From assembly GCA_020160755.1 (NCBI GenBank), contig JAIUPN010000001.1:868001-932000 (forward strand): DNA of 64,000 bases. Direction: 5' to 3'. The stretch comes from Pseudomonadota bacterium. GTDB taxonomy: Bacteria > Pseudomonadota > Alphaproteobacteria > Sphingomonadales > Sphingomonadaceae. The notes below the pieces were generated by a model. It searched no databases and was not told the origin of the DNA. It saw only the letters and a list, made by a program, of their open reading frames with translations. Positions 55,216 through 63,471 of this stretch are shown here, piece by piece (position 1 is the stretch's first letter; each line of letters opens with the position of its first letter). The position numbers and the translations under genes are program-made.

Positions 55216-56301
55216 ATGGCCGGACTGTCGATCGAGGGCGCGCGCAAAAGCTTCGGCGAGACCGAGGTGCTGAAGGGCGTGTCGATCGAGGTCGCGGACG
55301 GCGAATTCACCGTGATCGTCGGCCCGTCGGGATGCGGCAAGTCGACGCTGCTGCGGTCGGTCGCGGGACTCGAGGAGCTGACCGGCGGGCGCATCCTGAT
55401 CGGTGAGCGCGACGTCACCGACCTCGCCCCGTCGGCGCGCGGCATCGCGATGGTGTTCCAGTCCTACGCGCTCTACCCGCACCTTACCGTCTATGAAAAT
55501 ATGGCGTTCGGGCTGCGCATCGCGAAGGCGGACAAAAGTGAAATCGCACGGCAGGTCCAGCGCGCGGCGGAAATCCTGAATATCGAAAGCCTGCTCGGCC
55601 GCAAGCCCGCCGCGCTCTCGGGCGGGCAGCGCCAGCGCGTCGCGATCGGCCGCGCGATCGTGCGCCAGCCGGAGATATTCCTCTTCGACGAACCGCTGTC
55701 GAACCTCGACGCCGACCTCCGGGTGCGGATGCGGTACGAGTTTGCGGCGCTCCACCGCACGCTGGGCACGACGACGCTCTATGTCACCCACGATCAGGTC
55801 GAGGCGATGACGCTTGCCGACCGCATCATCGTACTGCGCGACGGACAGATCGAACAGGTCGGCACCCCGCGCGAACTTTACGAGCGGCCGGCGAATATCT
55901 TCGTCGCGCAATTCCTTGGCACCCCGCGCATGAACATCGTGCCGGTGACGGTCTCGGGCGCCGGGCAAGCCACATTCTCCGACGGGCGCATCGTCGCCCT
56001 GCCCCCGCACGCGGAAGCACTGTCCACCGGAACGCGCCTCTCTGTCGGCATCCGGCCAGAGGATATCGCGATCGGCGCCGCTTCGGACGCGCTTCCGCAC
56101 CGGATCGGTTTCATCGAACGGCTCGGCGGCCTTGCGACCATCCACCTCCACGGCGCCGCCGGCGACGAACCGCTGGCGTGCCAGCTCCGCGACGACGGCA
56201 GTCTGCGCGAGGGCGATGTCGTGCCCGTCCTGCTGCCCGCCGACCGCCTGCACCTGTTCGATGCCGAGGGCCGCGCGCTGCACGGCGAGGCGCGCGAATG
56301 A
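55216..56301 (+). CDS. Sugar ABC importer ATPase (MalK/UgpC/MsmK type)
   Basis: The 361-residue ATPase of a carbohydrate importer. It has Walker A GPSGCGKST (36-44), the Q-loop FQSYALYPHLTVYEN, signature LSGGQRQRVAIGRAI, Walker B IFLFDEPLSNLD and the switch VTHDQVEAMTLADR. The C-terminal TOBE-type regulatory domain (about 240-355) identifies the CUT1 (MalK-like) class for di- and oligosaccharides. It lies 30 bases after the transporter gene and upstream of lacI, apart from its permeases, which are encoded 2.4 kb further on. Confidence 0.95.
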   Translation: MAGLSIEGARKSFGETEVLKGVSIEVADGEFTVIVGPSGCGKSTLLRSVAGLEELTGGRILIGERDVTDLAPSARGIAMVFQSYALYPHLTVYENMAFGLRIAKADKSEIARQVQRAAEILNIESLLGRKPAALSGGQRQRVAIGRAIVRQPEIFLFDEPLSNLDADLRVRMRYEFAALHRTLGTTTLYVTHDQVEAMTLADRIIVLRDGQIEQVGTPRELYERPANIFVAQFLGTPRMNIVPVTVSGAGQATFSDGRIVALPPHAEALSTGTRLSVGIRPEDIAIGAASDALPHRIGFIERLGGLATIHLHGAAGDEPLACQLRDDGSLREGDVVPVLLPADRLHLFDAEGRALHGEARE

Positions 56302-56316
56302 CCTTGCCTACGCAAC

Positions 56317-56333
56317 ATGTAACCGGTTACCAT
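56317..56333. promoter_or_regulatory. LacI-type operator upstream of the lacI-family gene
   Basis: ATGTAACCGGTTACCAT, with a perfect 12-bp palindromic core GTAACCGGTTAC at 56319-56330. It lies about 90 bases before the regulator gene. Eleven of twelve core bases match the operator at 53744-53761, pointing to one regulator and autoregulation. Confidence 0.8.
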
Positions 56334-56419
56334 GATAATGTTTCCGTGCCCGGCAACAGGACAAGGGACGGAGTCGCATCGGCGACCCCGCACCAACGGA
56401 GCGAAAGGGGACGAGCGGC

Positions 56420-57463
56420 ATGGCCACATTGAGGGACGTCGCCCGCGAAGCGGGGGTTTCTGTCGCCACGGCGTCGCGCGCGATCAACGGGCTCGGCAAC
56501 GTCACCGCGCCGACGCGCGCGGCGGTGATGGCGGCGGTGAAAAAGCTCAATTTCGTTCCACACAGCGGCGCGCGCAGCCTGACGCGGCGCAAGACCGACA
56601 CCGTCGGCGTCATCCTGCCCGACCTGTTCGGCGAATTCTTCTCCGAAATCATCCGCGGCATCGACCTTGTCGCGCATGAATCGGGTATGCACCTCCTGCT
56701 CGGCAACATGCACGGCAGCACGCACGAAACCGCAGCCGCGATCGCCGCGATGCGCGGCCGCGTCGACGGGCTGCTCGTGATGCCGCCCGATCTGAAGCCC
56801 GAGCTGCTGGCGGACTATCTCGACCCCGCGCTTCCCACCGTGCTGCTTAACTATGATGCGGGTCCGCTCGACCTGCCCTTCGTCGCGGTCGACAATTATC
56901 AGGGCGCCTATGCGATGACCGAGGCGCTGCTCGCGCGCGGCGCGCGGAACATTGTCCATATCGCGGGCCCCAAGCACAACCGCGACGCGCGCGACCGCCA
57001 GCGCGGCTTCGTCGACGCGATGGCGAAGATCGGCGGCGTGCGCAATCCGGCGATCCTGCCCGGCGATTTCTCGGAGGAAAGCGGCGCCCAGGCGGCGCGC
57101 CTGCTGGTGCAGGGACAGCTTCCCGCCGACGCGGTCTTTGCCGCGAACGACCAGATGGCGGTCGGTCTGATCGCGGGGCTCGCCGAGGCGGGCAAGTCGG
57201 TGCCCGGCGACGTCATGGTGGCGGGCTTCGACGATATCCCGCTCGCGCGGCACCTCAACCCCTCACTGTCGACGATGCAGGTTCATATCGACCGGCTGGG
57301 GTCGACCGCGATGATGATGCTGCTGCGTATCCTGCGCGGCGAGACGCTGGGCGCGGCGAGCGCGACGATCCTGACTCCGGCGCTGATCGCGCGCGGAACG
57401 ACCGGCGGCGCAGCGAACCGCGTGGCCGCGCAGCCCGCAACGGCGGCCGACGCAAGCGCATGA
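56420..57463 (+). CDS. LacI family transcriptional regulator of the sugar locus
   Basis: A 347-residue repressor-type regulator with an N-terminal helix-turn-helix (TLRDVAREAGVSVATASRAI, residues 3-22), hinge helix (KLNFVPHSGARSL) and a periplasmic-binding-protein-like sensor domain (about 60-335; TVGVILPDLFGEFFSEIIRG, GVMVAGFDDIPLA-like VMVAGFDDIPLARHL). Such proteins release DNA when a sugar binds. Two matching palindromes nearby are its likely sites. It is transcribed in the same direction as, and lies inside, the locus it would control, 16 bases before the solute-binding protein gene. Confidence 0.95.
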   Translation: MATLRDVAREAGVSVATASRAINGLGNVTAPTRAAVMAAVKKLNFVPHSGARSLTRRKTDTVGVILPDLFGEFFSEIIRGIDLVAHESGMHLLLGNMHGSTHETAAAIAAMRGRVDGLLVMPPDLKPELLADYLDPALPTVLLNYDAGPLDLPFVAVDNYQGAYAMTEALLARGARNIVHIAGPKHNRDARDRQRGFVDAMAKIGGVRNPAILPGDFSEESGAQAARLLVQGQLPADAVFAANDQMAVGLIAGLAEAGKSVPGDVMVAGFDDIPLARHLNPSLSTMQVHIDRLGSTAMMMLLRILRGETLGAASATILTPALIARGTTGGAANRVAAQPATAADASA

Positions 57464-57479
57464 CCTGTCGTGGCGCCCG

Positions 57480-58748
57480 ATGCAGGTGACGCGGCGCCAT
57501 TTGACGGGCGCGCTCGCCGCGCTGCCCCTGCTCCCGATGCTCGGTGCGTGCGGTGCGCGGCGCGAGGGCGCGCTGACGATCTGGGCGATGGGCAACGAGG
57601 GCGCGAACCTGCCCGAATTGCTGAAGACGCTTTCCTTGCCCGCGAATATGCCACCGATCGAGGTGCAGCCGCTCCCCTGGACTGCGGCGCACGAAAAATT
57701 GCTCACCGGCTTTGCCGGCGGATCGCTCCCCGCGATCGGGCAGGTCGGCAACAGCTGGATCGCCGAGATGGCGGCGATCGGCGCGATCGCGCCGGTGCCC
57801 GCATCGGCCGAGCCGATCCTCGCCGACCAGTTCGCCGCGGTGGTCGACACCAACCGTATCGCGGGGCGGACCTGGGCGGTCCCCTGGTATGTCGACACGC
57901 GGCTGCAGTTTTATCGCAAGGACCTGTTCGCGCGCGCCGGCCATGCCGCACCGCCCGCCGACTGGACGGGTTGGAAAGCGGCGCTGCACCAAGTGAAACG
58001 GCTCGCGGGCGACGGCAATTATGCCCTGCTCTACCCGCTCAACGAATATGAGCAGCTCACGACGCTCGCACTGTCGGCGGGCGCGCGGATGCTGCGCGAC
58101 AACGGCGCGCGCGGGGCCTTTTCGGATCCCGAATTCAAGGCGGCACTCGCCTTCTACAAGTCGCTGTTCGACGAAGGGCTCGCGCCGCTGGCATCGTCGG
58201 CGCAGATTTCGAATGTGTGGAACGAGTTCGCGCGTGGCTATTTCAGCGTCTTCCTGTCGGGACCGTGGACGATCGGCGACATGAAGAGCCGTCTGCCCGC
58301 CGCGATGCAAGGCAAATGGGGCACCGCGCCCAACCCCGGCCCGGACGGCATCGGGTCGGCCGCACCCGGCGGATCGAGCCTCGTCGTTTTTGCCGGCACC
58401 GAAAATCCGGGCGCGGCGTGGGAGATACTCACGCGCCTGCTGTCCCCCGCCGCGCAGCTCGACTTCCATGAACTGACGGGCAGTCTGCCCGCGCGGCGAT
58501 CGGTGTGGCGCGAAGCGGGACTGGCGAGCGACGCGGCCGTCGCACCCTTTGCCACGCAGCTCGACCATGCGACCCCGCTGCCCAAGGTTCCCGAATGGGA
58601 ACGCATCGTCACCGAGATGCAGGTCGTCGCCGAACGCATGGTGCGCGGGCAGCTCGGCGTCGACGCGGCGGCGAAGGAAATCGACCGCCGCGCCGACCGG
58701 TTGCTCGAAAAGCGGCGCTGGATGCTCGACAAGGGTAAGGCGCTGTGA
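57480..58748 (+). CDS. Sugar ABC importer solute-binding lipoprotein
   Basis: A 422-residue family 1 extracellular solute-binding protein that captures an oligosaccharide for the permeases. The N-terminus has a TRRHLTG twin-arginine-like motif and lipobox LGAC (Cys24), so it may be a Tat-exported lipoprotein. The mature part shows LTIWAMGNEG at the start, TWAVPWYVDTRLQFYRKDLF and FSVFLSGPWTIGD, usual for CUT1 binding proteins. Its stop overlaps the GTG of the first permease. Ligand unknown; aromatic residues in the binding region are consistent with a sugar. Confidence 0.93.
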   Translation: MQVTRRHLTGALAALPLLPMLGACGARREGALTIWAMGNEGANLPELLKTLSLPANMPPIEVQPLPWTAAHEKLLTGFAGGSLPAIGQVGNSWIAEMAAIGAIAPVPASAEPILADQFAAVVDTNRIAGRTWAVPWYVDTRLQFYRKDLFARAGHAAPPADWTGWKAALHQVKRLAGDGNYALLYPLNEYEQLTTLALSAGARMLRDNGARGAFSDPEFKAALAFYKSLFDEGLAPLASSAQISNVWNEFARGYFSVFLSGPWTIGDMKSRLPAAMQGKWGTAPNPGPDGIGSAAPGGSSLVVFAGTENPGAAWEILTRLLSPAAQLDFHELTGSLPARRSVWREAGLASDAAVAPFATQLDHATPLPKVPEWERIVTEMQVVAERMVRGQLGVDAAAKEIDRRADRLLEKRRWMLDKGKAL

Positions 58749-59641
58749 GCGCGGCCGACCACGGGCGGGAAGCACGCGCCGGCTGGGCGATGAGCGCGCC
58801 CGCGCTCGCGGCGATCGCGGCCTTTTTCGTCGTGCCGGCGATCGCATCGCTGTTCCTGAGCTTCACCGATTTCGACATCTATGCGCTCGCCGATGCGGGC
58901 AATCTGCGCTTCGTCGGATTCCGGAATTACGAGCGGCTGATCGAAAACCCGCTGTTCTGGAAAGCGATGGGCAACACGCTCTGGTTCGTCGTCCTCGGCG
59001 TGCCCTTCATCGTCGCCCTGTCGCTGTTCGCGGCGATGCTCGTCAATTCGCGCTGGCTCAAATGGCGCCCGGTGTGGCGCGTCGCGCTGTTCGCACCCTA
59101 TGTCACGACGCTCGTCGCGACCGCGGTCGTGTGGCGCTACCTGCTCCACACGCGCTACGGCCTCGTCAATTACCTGCTCTCGCTGTTCGGCATCGCGCCG
59201 ATCGACTGGCTGGGGAGCCCGAACGCGTCGCTTCCCGCGATCCTGATCTTCGTCGGGTGGAAGACCTTTGGCTATAATATGATCATTTTCCTCGCCGCGC
59301 TCCAGACGGTGCCGCGCGAACTCGACGAGGCGGCGCGGATCGACGGCGCGGGCTGGTTTACACGGTTGCGTCACGTCACCCTGCCCGCGATCGCGCCGAC
59401 GGTACTGCTTGTATCGGTGCTGACCGTCGCGGGGATGTTCCAGCTCTTCGCCGAACCCTATGTGATGACGCAGGGCGGCCCCGCCCAGTCGACCGTCACC
59501 ATCCTCTACTTCATGTATGAGGAAGGGTTCAAATGGTGGAACCTCGGATCGGGCGCAGCGGTCGCCTTCCTGCTCTTCCTCTGCATCCTCGCGGTGACGC
59601 TGGTGCAGCTCAAGCTAGCGAAACGCGGGGGCGCGATATGA
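58745..59641 (+). CDS. Sugar ABC importer permease, MalF type
   Basis: A 298-residue inner-membrane permease with six hydrophobic spans and the EAA loop ELDEAARIDGAGWFTRLRHV that docks on the ATPase. The segment YVTTLVATAVVWRYLL and the downstream VTIQTVP-like ALQTVPRE are family typical. Translation starts at a GTG overlapping the binding-protein stop by 4 bases and ends overlapping the second permease (ATGA). CUT1 class. Confidence 0.95.
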   Translation: MSAADHGREARAGWAMSAPALAAIAAFFVVPAIASLFLSFTDFDIYALADAGNLRFVGFRNYERLIENPLFWKAMGNTLWFVVLGVPFIVALSLFAAMLVNSRWLKWRPVWRVALFAPYVTTLVATAVVWRYLLHTRYGLVNYLLSLFGIAPIDWLGSPNASLPAILIFVGWKTFGYNMIIFLAALQTVPRELDEAARIDGAGWFTRLRHVTLPAIAPTVLLVSVLTVAGMFQLFAEPYVMTQGGPAQSTVTILYFMYEEGFKWWNLGSGAAVAFLLFLCILAVTLVQLKLAKRGGAI

Positions 59642-60453
59642 GCGTGCGTCGCTGGTCTGTCACCCTGCTCGCGGCGTTCGTCACGCTGCTCACCGTCGCG
59701 CCCCTGCTGTGGATGGTCTCGGTCAGCTTCATGGCGCCGGGCGAGGCGGCGCAATTCCCGCCGCCGCTGCTTCCCGAAACGCCGAGCCTTGAAAATTATC
59801 GCACGCTGTTCGGCACCTTCGGCATCGGGCGTTTTCTTGCCAACAGCCTGCTCGTCTCCACGCTCGCGACCGGCCTTGCGCTGCTTTTCACGATCCCGGC
59901 GGGTTATGCCTTTGCCAAGCTGCGCTTCAAGGGACGCGATGCGACCTTCCGCCTGCTCGTCGCGGCGCTCGTCGTGCCGGGGCAGATCGGGATGTTGCCC
60001 TTGTTCCTCGAGCTCAAGGCGATGGGGCTCGTCAACAGCTATGCCGGCGCGCTGATCCCCTGGCTCGCGGGCATTTTCGGCATCTTCCTCGTCCGCCAAT
60101 ATTGCCTGTCGATCCCCGACGAGATGCTGGAGGCGGCGCGGATCGACGGCGCGAGCGAGGGGCAGATATTGCGCCGCGTCGTCCTGCCGATCCTGACTCC
60201 GATCATCGTCACGCTCGCGCTGTTCGTGTTCCTCGGCAGCTGGAACGACTTCATGTGGCCGCTGATCGTCCTCGCCGACCAGGATCTCTACACCCTCCCC
60301 GTCGCGCTCGCCGCGATGAGCCGCGAGCATGTGCAGGACAATGAGCTGATGATGGCGGGCGCCGTCGTCACCACCCTCCCCGTGCTCATCCTCTTCCTCG
60401 CGCTCCAGCGTTTTTACCTGAGCGGTCTCCTGACCGGGAGCGTCAAGGGATGA
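59638..60453 (+). CDS. Sugar ABC importer permease, MalG type
   Basis: A 271-residue permease with six spans and the EAA loop MLEAARIDGASEGQILRRVV. The N-terminal PLLWMVSVSFMAPGEA and NSLLVSTLATGLALLFT segments are typical of MalG-class partners. The ATG at 59638 overlaps the stop of the first permease; the frame further upstream belongs to that gene. It pairs with the MalF-type protein to form the channel. Its stop overlaps the start of the following hydrolase gene by 4 bases. Confidence 0.95.
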   Translation: MSVRRWSVTLLAAFVTLLTVAPLLWMVSVSFMAPGEAAQFPPPLLPETPSLENYRTLFGTFGIGRFLANSLLVSTLATGLALLFTIPAGYAFAKLRFKGRDATFRLLVAALVVPGQIGMLPLFLELKAMGLVNSYAGALIPWLAGIFGIFLVRQYCLSIPDEMLEAARIDGASEGQILRRVVLPILTPIIVTLALFVFLGSWNDFMWPLIVLADQDLYTLPVALAAMSREHVQDNELMMAGAVVTTLPVLILFLALQRFYLSGLLTGSVKG

Positions 60454-61232
60454 CCCGTGCAAACAAGGATCGAATGATGACATATTGGACCGCGGCGCTG
60501 CTGGGCCTCGCGCTCGCCGCATCGCCCGCCGCCGCGAGGACGAAAGCGGCGGCCGTCGCCGAAGGGCAGACGCCGCAACCGCCGATCGAGGCGGGCAATT
60601 ATCCCTATCAGCTATTCGTGCCCAAGGGCTATCTGACCGACAGCGCGGCACCCTATCCACTGCTGGTCTTCCTTCACGGATCGGGCGAACGCGGCGACGA
60701 TGTCGCCAAGGTCAAGGTCCACGGCCCGCCGAAGGTCGCCGACCGCGACCCGGCCTTCCCCTTCCTCACCGTCTCGCCCCTGCTCGGCGCCGATGAGGAC
60801 TGGGATATCGACAAGCTCGACCGGCTGGTCGACCACATCGCAATGACATATCGCGTCGATCCTGCGCGCGTGTACCTCACGGGCCTCAGCCGCGGCGGCC
60901 ACGCGAGCTGGCGCTGGGCGATCGCCGAACCGAAGCGTTTCGCCGCGGTCGCCGCCGTCGCGGGGCGCGGCAATCCCGGCGAAGCGTGCCGCTTGATGGA
61001 CCTGCCGGTCTGGGCTTTCCACGGCGACCGCGACGATGTCGTCGTCCCCGAAGGCAGCTTCAACATGGCGCGCGCGATCCGCGCCTGCGGCGGCCGCAAG
61101 GTTCGCCTGACCATCTATCCCGACCTCGGCCACAACGCCTGGGATCCCGCCTATGACGACCCGGCGCTCTACGCCTGGCTGCTCGAACAGAAACTTCCCT
61201 CTCCACAGAACATAACCAAGGACAAGAAATGA
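60450..61232 (+). CDS. Exported alpha/beta hydrolase (esterase or PHB-depolymerase-like)
   Basis: A 260-residue protein with a signal peptide (about 10-29, ending SPAAA) and an alpha/beta-hydrolase domain with catalytic Ser147 in LTGLSRGGHAS, probable Asp (193 or 195) in FHGDRDDVV and His228 in LGHNAW; the early LLVFLHGSGERGDD forms the oxyanion hole. Relatives are annotated as prolyl-oligopeptidase-like or carboxylesterase. Encoded inside the sugar operon, it may remove acyl groups from the substrate glycan; this is inference. The start could also be an internal ATG at Met9 or Met10. Confidence 0.82.
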   Translation: MTRANKDRMMTYWTAALLGLALAASPAAARTKAAAVAEGQTPQPPIEAGNYPYQLFVPKGYLTDSAAPYPLLVFLHGSGERGDDVAKVKVHGPPKVADRDPAFPFLTVSPLLGADEDWDIDKLDRLVDHIAMTYRVDPARVYLTGLSRGGHASWRWAIAEPKRFAAVAAVAGRGNPGEACRLMDLPVWAFHGDRDDVVVPEGSFNMARAIRACGGRKVRLTIYPDLGHNAWDPAYDDPALYAWLLEQKLPSPQNITKDKK

Positions 61233-62575
61233 CGCAGACCGTATTCCCCGACGACTTCCTGTGGGGCGCGGCGACCGCCGCTTATCAGATCGAAGGATCG
61301 CCGCTGGCCGACGGCGCGGGGGCGAGCATCTGGCAACGCTTCAGCCACGACCCACGCCTGATGGCGGTCAAGGGCGATACCGGCGATGTTGCGTGCGACC
61401 ACTATAACCGGATGCCCGCCGACGTTGCGCTGATGAAGGAACTGGGGCTCAAGGCCTATCGTTTCAGCGTCAACTGGGGCCGCGTACTGCCCGAGGGCAT
61501 CGGGCGCGTGAACGAGCCGGGGCTCGATTTCTATGAGCGGCTGGTCGACGAACTGCTCAAGAACGACATCGAGCCGCTGCTGACGCTCCATCACTGGGAC
61601 CTGCCCGCGGCGCTCGACGACAAGGGCGGATGGCTGAACCGCGACAGCGCCGACTGGTTCGCCGACTATGGCTCGGTGATGTACCGCCGCCTCGACGGGC
61701 GCGTGAAGAAGTGGGTGACGCTGAACGAACCGTGGGTGATCACCGACGGCGGCTACCTCCACGGCGCGCTCGCGCCCGGCCACCGCAACCTGTTCGAAAC
61801 GCCGATCGCGAGCCACAATCTGATGCGCGCGCACGGTGCCGCGGTTGCGGCGTATCGCAGCGAGGGCGCCCATGAAATCGGCCTCGTCGTCAACATCGAG
61901 CCGAAATATCCCGCCAGCGACAGCGCCGAGGATATCGCCGCGACCGCGCGCGCGCACGCCTATATGAACCGCCAGTATCTCGACCCGGCGTTGAAGGGCA
62001 GCTACCCCGCCGAACTCGCCGAGATATTCGGCGAAGCCTGGCCCGAATGGTCCGCCGAGGATTTGAAGGCGATCTGCCAGCCGGTCGATTTCATCGGCAT
62101 CAATTATTACACGCGCAACGTCGTACAGGCCGACCCGAACCAATGGCCCCTCGGCGCGTCGCCGGTGCGGCAGAATGCGACGCACACGACGACCGACTGG
62201 GAGGTCTATCCGCCCGCGCTCACCGACATGCTCGTCTGGTTCCGCGACACCTATGGCGACATCCCCGTCTATATCACCGAAAATGGCGCCGCCTTCTATG
62301 ACCCGCCGAAGGCCGGTCCCGACGGCATCGACGACCCGCTGCGCTGCGACTATCTGCGCACGCACATCTCGGCGATCGGCGATGCGATCAAGCAGGGCGT
62401 CGACGTCCGCGGCTATATGGCGTGGTCGCTGCTCGACAATCTCGAATGGTCGCTCGGCTTTTCGAAGCGCTTCGGTATCGTCCATGTCGATTACGAGACG
62501 CAGGTCCGCACGCCGAAGCGCAGCGCGCGCTTCTACAGCAGCGTGATCGCGGCGAACGGCGGGAACCTCGGATGA
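61229..62575 (+). CDS. Beta-glucosidase, glycoside hydrolase family 1
   Basis: A 448-residue GH1 enzyme without signal peptide, so cytoplasmic. Catalytic acid/base Glu167 in VTLNEPWV and nucleophile Glu351 in YITENGAA are both intact; the start FLWGAATAAYQIEG and the C-terminal WSLLDNLEWSLGFSKRFGI are classic for the family. It would release glucose from imported beta-glucosides or cello/sophoro-oligosaccharides. Overlaps the upstream hydrolase and the downstream EEP gene by 4 bases each. Confidence 0.97.
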   Translation: MTQTVFPDDFLWGAATAAYQIEGSPLADGAGASIWQRFSHDPRLMAVKGDTGDVACDHYNRMPADVALMKELGLKAYRFSVNWGRVLPEGIGRVNEPGLDFYERLVDELLKNDIEPLLTLHHWDLPAALDDKGGWLNRDSADWFADYGSVMYRRLDGRVKKWVTLNEPWVITDGGYLHGALAPGHRNLFETPIASHNLMRAHGAAVAAYRSEGAHEIGLVVNIEPKYPASDSAEDIAATARAHAYMNRQYLDPALKGSYPAELAEIFGEAWPEWSAEDLKAICQPVDFIGINYYTRNVVQADPNQWPLGASPVRQNATHTTTDWEVYPPALTDMLVWFRDTYGDIPVYITENGAAFYDPPKAGPDGIDDPLRCDYLRTHISAIGDAIKQGVDVRGYMAWSLLDNLEWSLGFSKRFGIVHVDYETQVRTPKRSARFYSSVIAANGGNLG

Positions 62576-63438
62576 GGCGCTGGCTGCTTGTCCTCGCCGC
62601 GGCGCTGCTCGCGCAGCCCGCAGCGGCGAAGGCGCGCGCCGACCATGTTGCGGCGATGAGCTATAATATCCGGCTCGACCTCGCGTCGGACGGTGACAAT
62701 GCGTGGCCGCACCGGCGCAAGGCGCTCGCGGGCGTAGTCGCCTATTATGCCCCCGATATCGTCGGAATGCAGGAGGTGCTGCTGCACCAGAAGCAGAATC
62801 TCGAGGCTGACCTGCCCGCTTATGTCTTTGTCGGCGCCGCGCGCGACGACGGGAAGGACAAGGGCGAATTCTCGCCGCTCGGCTATCGCCGCGACCGCTT
62901 CGCGCTCGTTGCCTCGGGCACCTTCTGGCTCTCCCCAACACCCGACGTGCCGGGCAAGGGCTGGGACGCCGCCTATCCGCGCGTCGCAACGTGGGCGCGG
63001 CTCAGCGACAAGGCCTCGAAGCGCGTCCTGCTCGTCGTCAACACGCATATGGATCATGTCGGGACCACCGCGCGGCTCGAAGGCGCGCGGCAGATCCGCC
63101 GCTGGATCGGCGTGCATCGCAAGCCGGGCGACGCCGTGGTGCTGATGGGCGATTTCAACAGCCCGACGACCAGTCCCGCCTATGCCGCGATCACCGAGCC
63201 CGGTGCCGGCGCGCTGCGCGATACGCTAACGATCAGCCGGACGCCGCATTTCGGCCCCGCCGGTACATTCAACGCGTTCAGGATCGAACAGGATGAGGCG
63301 AGCCCGATCGACCATATCTTCGTCGGCGAGGGCGTGAGCGTGTTGCGTCACGCGACGCTGACGCAGCAGGCGGGCGGCAAGCTGCCGTCGGATCATTATC
63401 CGGTGCTGGCGGACCTTTGCATCGGCAAGGGCTGCTGA
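62572..63438 (+). CDS. Exported endonuclease/exonuclease/phosphatase-fold protein
   Basis: A 288-residue protein with a signal peptide (about 1-19, ending AAAKA) and the EEP fold: AMSYNIRLDLASDGDNAW, DIVGMQEVLLHQ with the metal Glu, VNTHMDHVG, LMGDFNSPTTSP with the Asp-Asn pair and the final SDHYPV with catalytic His. All active residues are visible, so it is likely a metal-dependent phosphatase or phosphodiesterase outside the cytoplasm. ATG overlaps the GH1 stop (ATGA). Such proteins recur in bacterial glycan loci; the substrate is not known. Confidence 0.88.
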   Translation: MRRWLLVLAAALLAQPAAAKARADHVAAMSYNIRLDLASDGDNAWPHRRKALAGVVAYYAPDIVGMQEVLLHQKQNLEADLPAYVFVGAARDDGKDKGEFSPLGYRRDRFALVASGTFWLSPTPDVPGKGWDAAYPRVATWARLSDKASKRVLLVVNTHMDHVGTTARLEGARQIRRWIGVHRKPGDAVVLMGDFNSPTTSPAYAAITEPGAGALRDTLTISRTPHFGPAGTFNAFRIEQDEASPIDHIFVGEGVSVLRHATLTQQAGGKLPSDHYPVLADLCIGKGC

Positions 63439-63445
63439 TCGGAGC

Positions 63446-63465
63446 GCCCCGGCGAAAGCCGGGGC
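63446..63465. terminator. Hairpin between the sugar operon and the convergent glycoamylase gene
   Basis: A perfect 8-bp stem with a GAAA tetraloop (arms GCCCCGGC and GCCGGGGC) lies between the two convergent stop codons. It lacks a T tract on either strand, so it may act as a barrier or as an RNA 3'-end stabiliser instead of a classic terminator. Confidence 0.5.
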
Positions 63466-63471
63466 ACGGCC

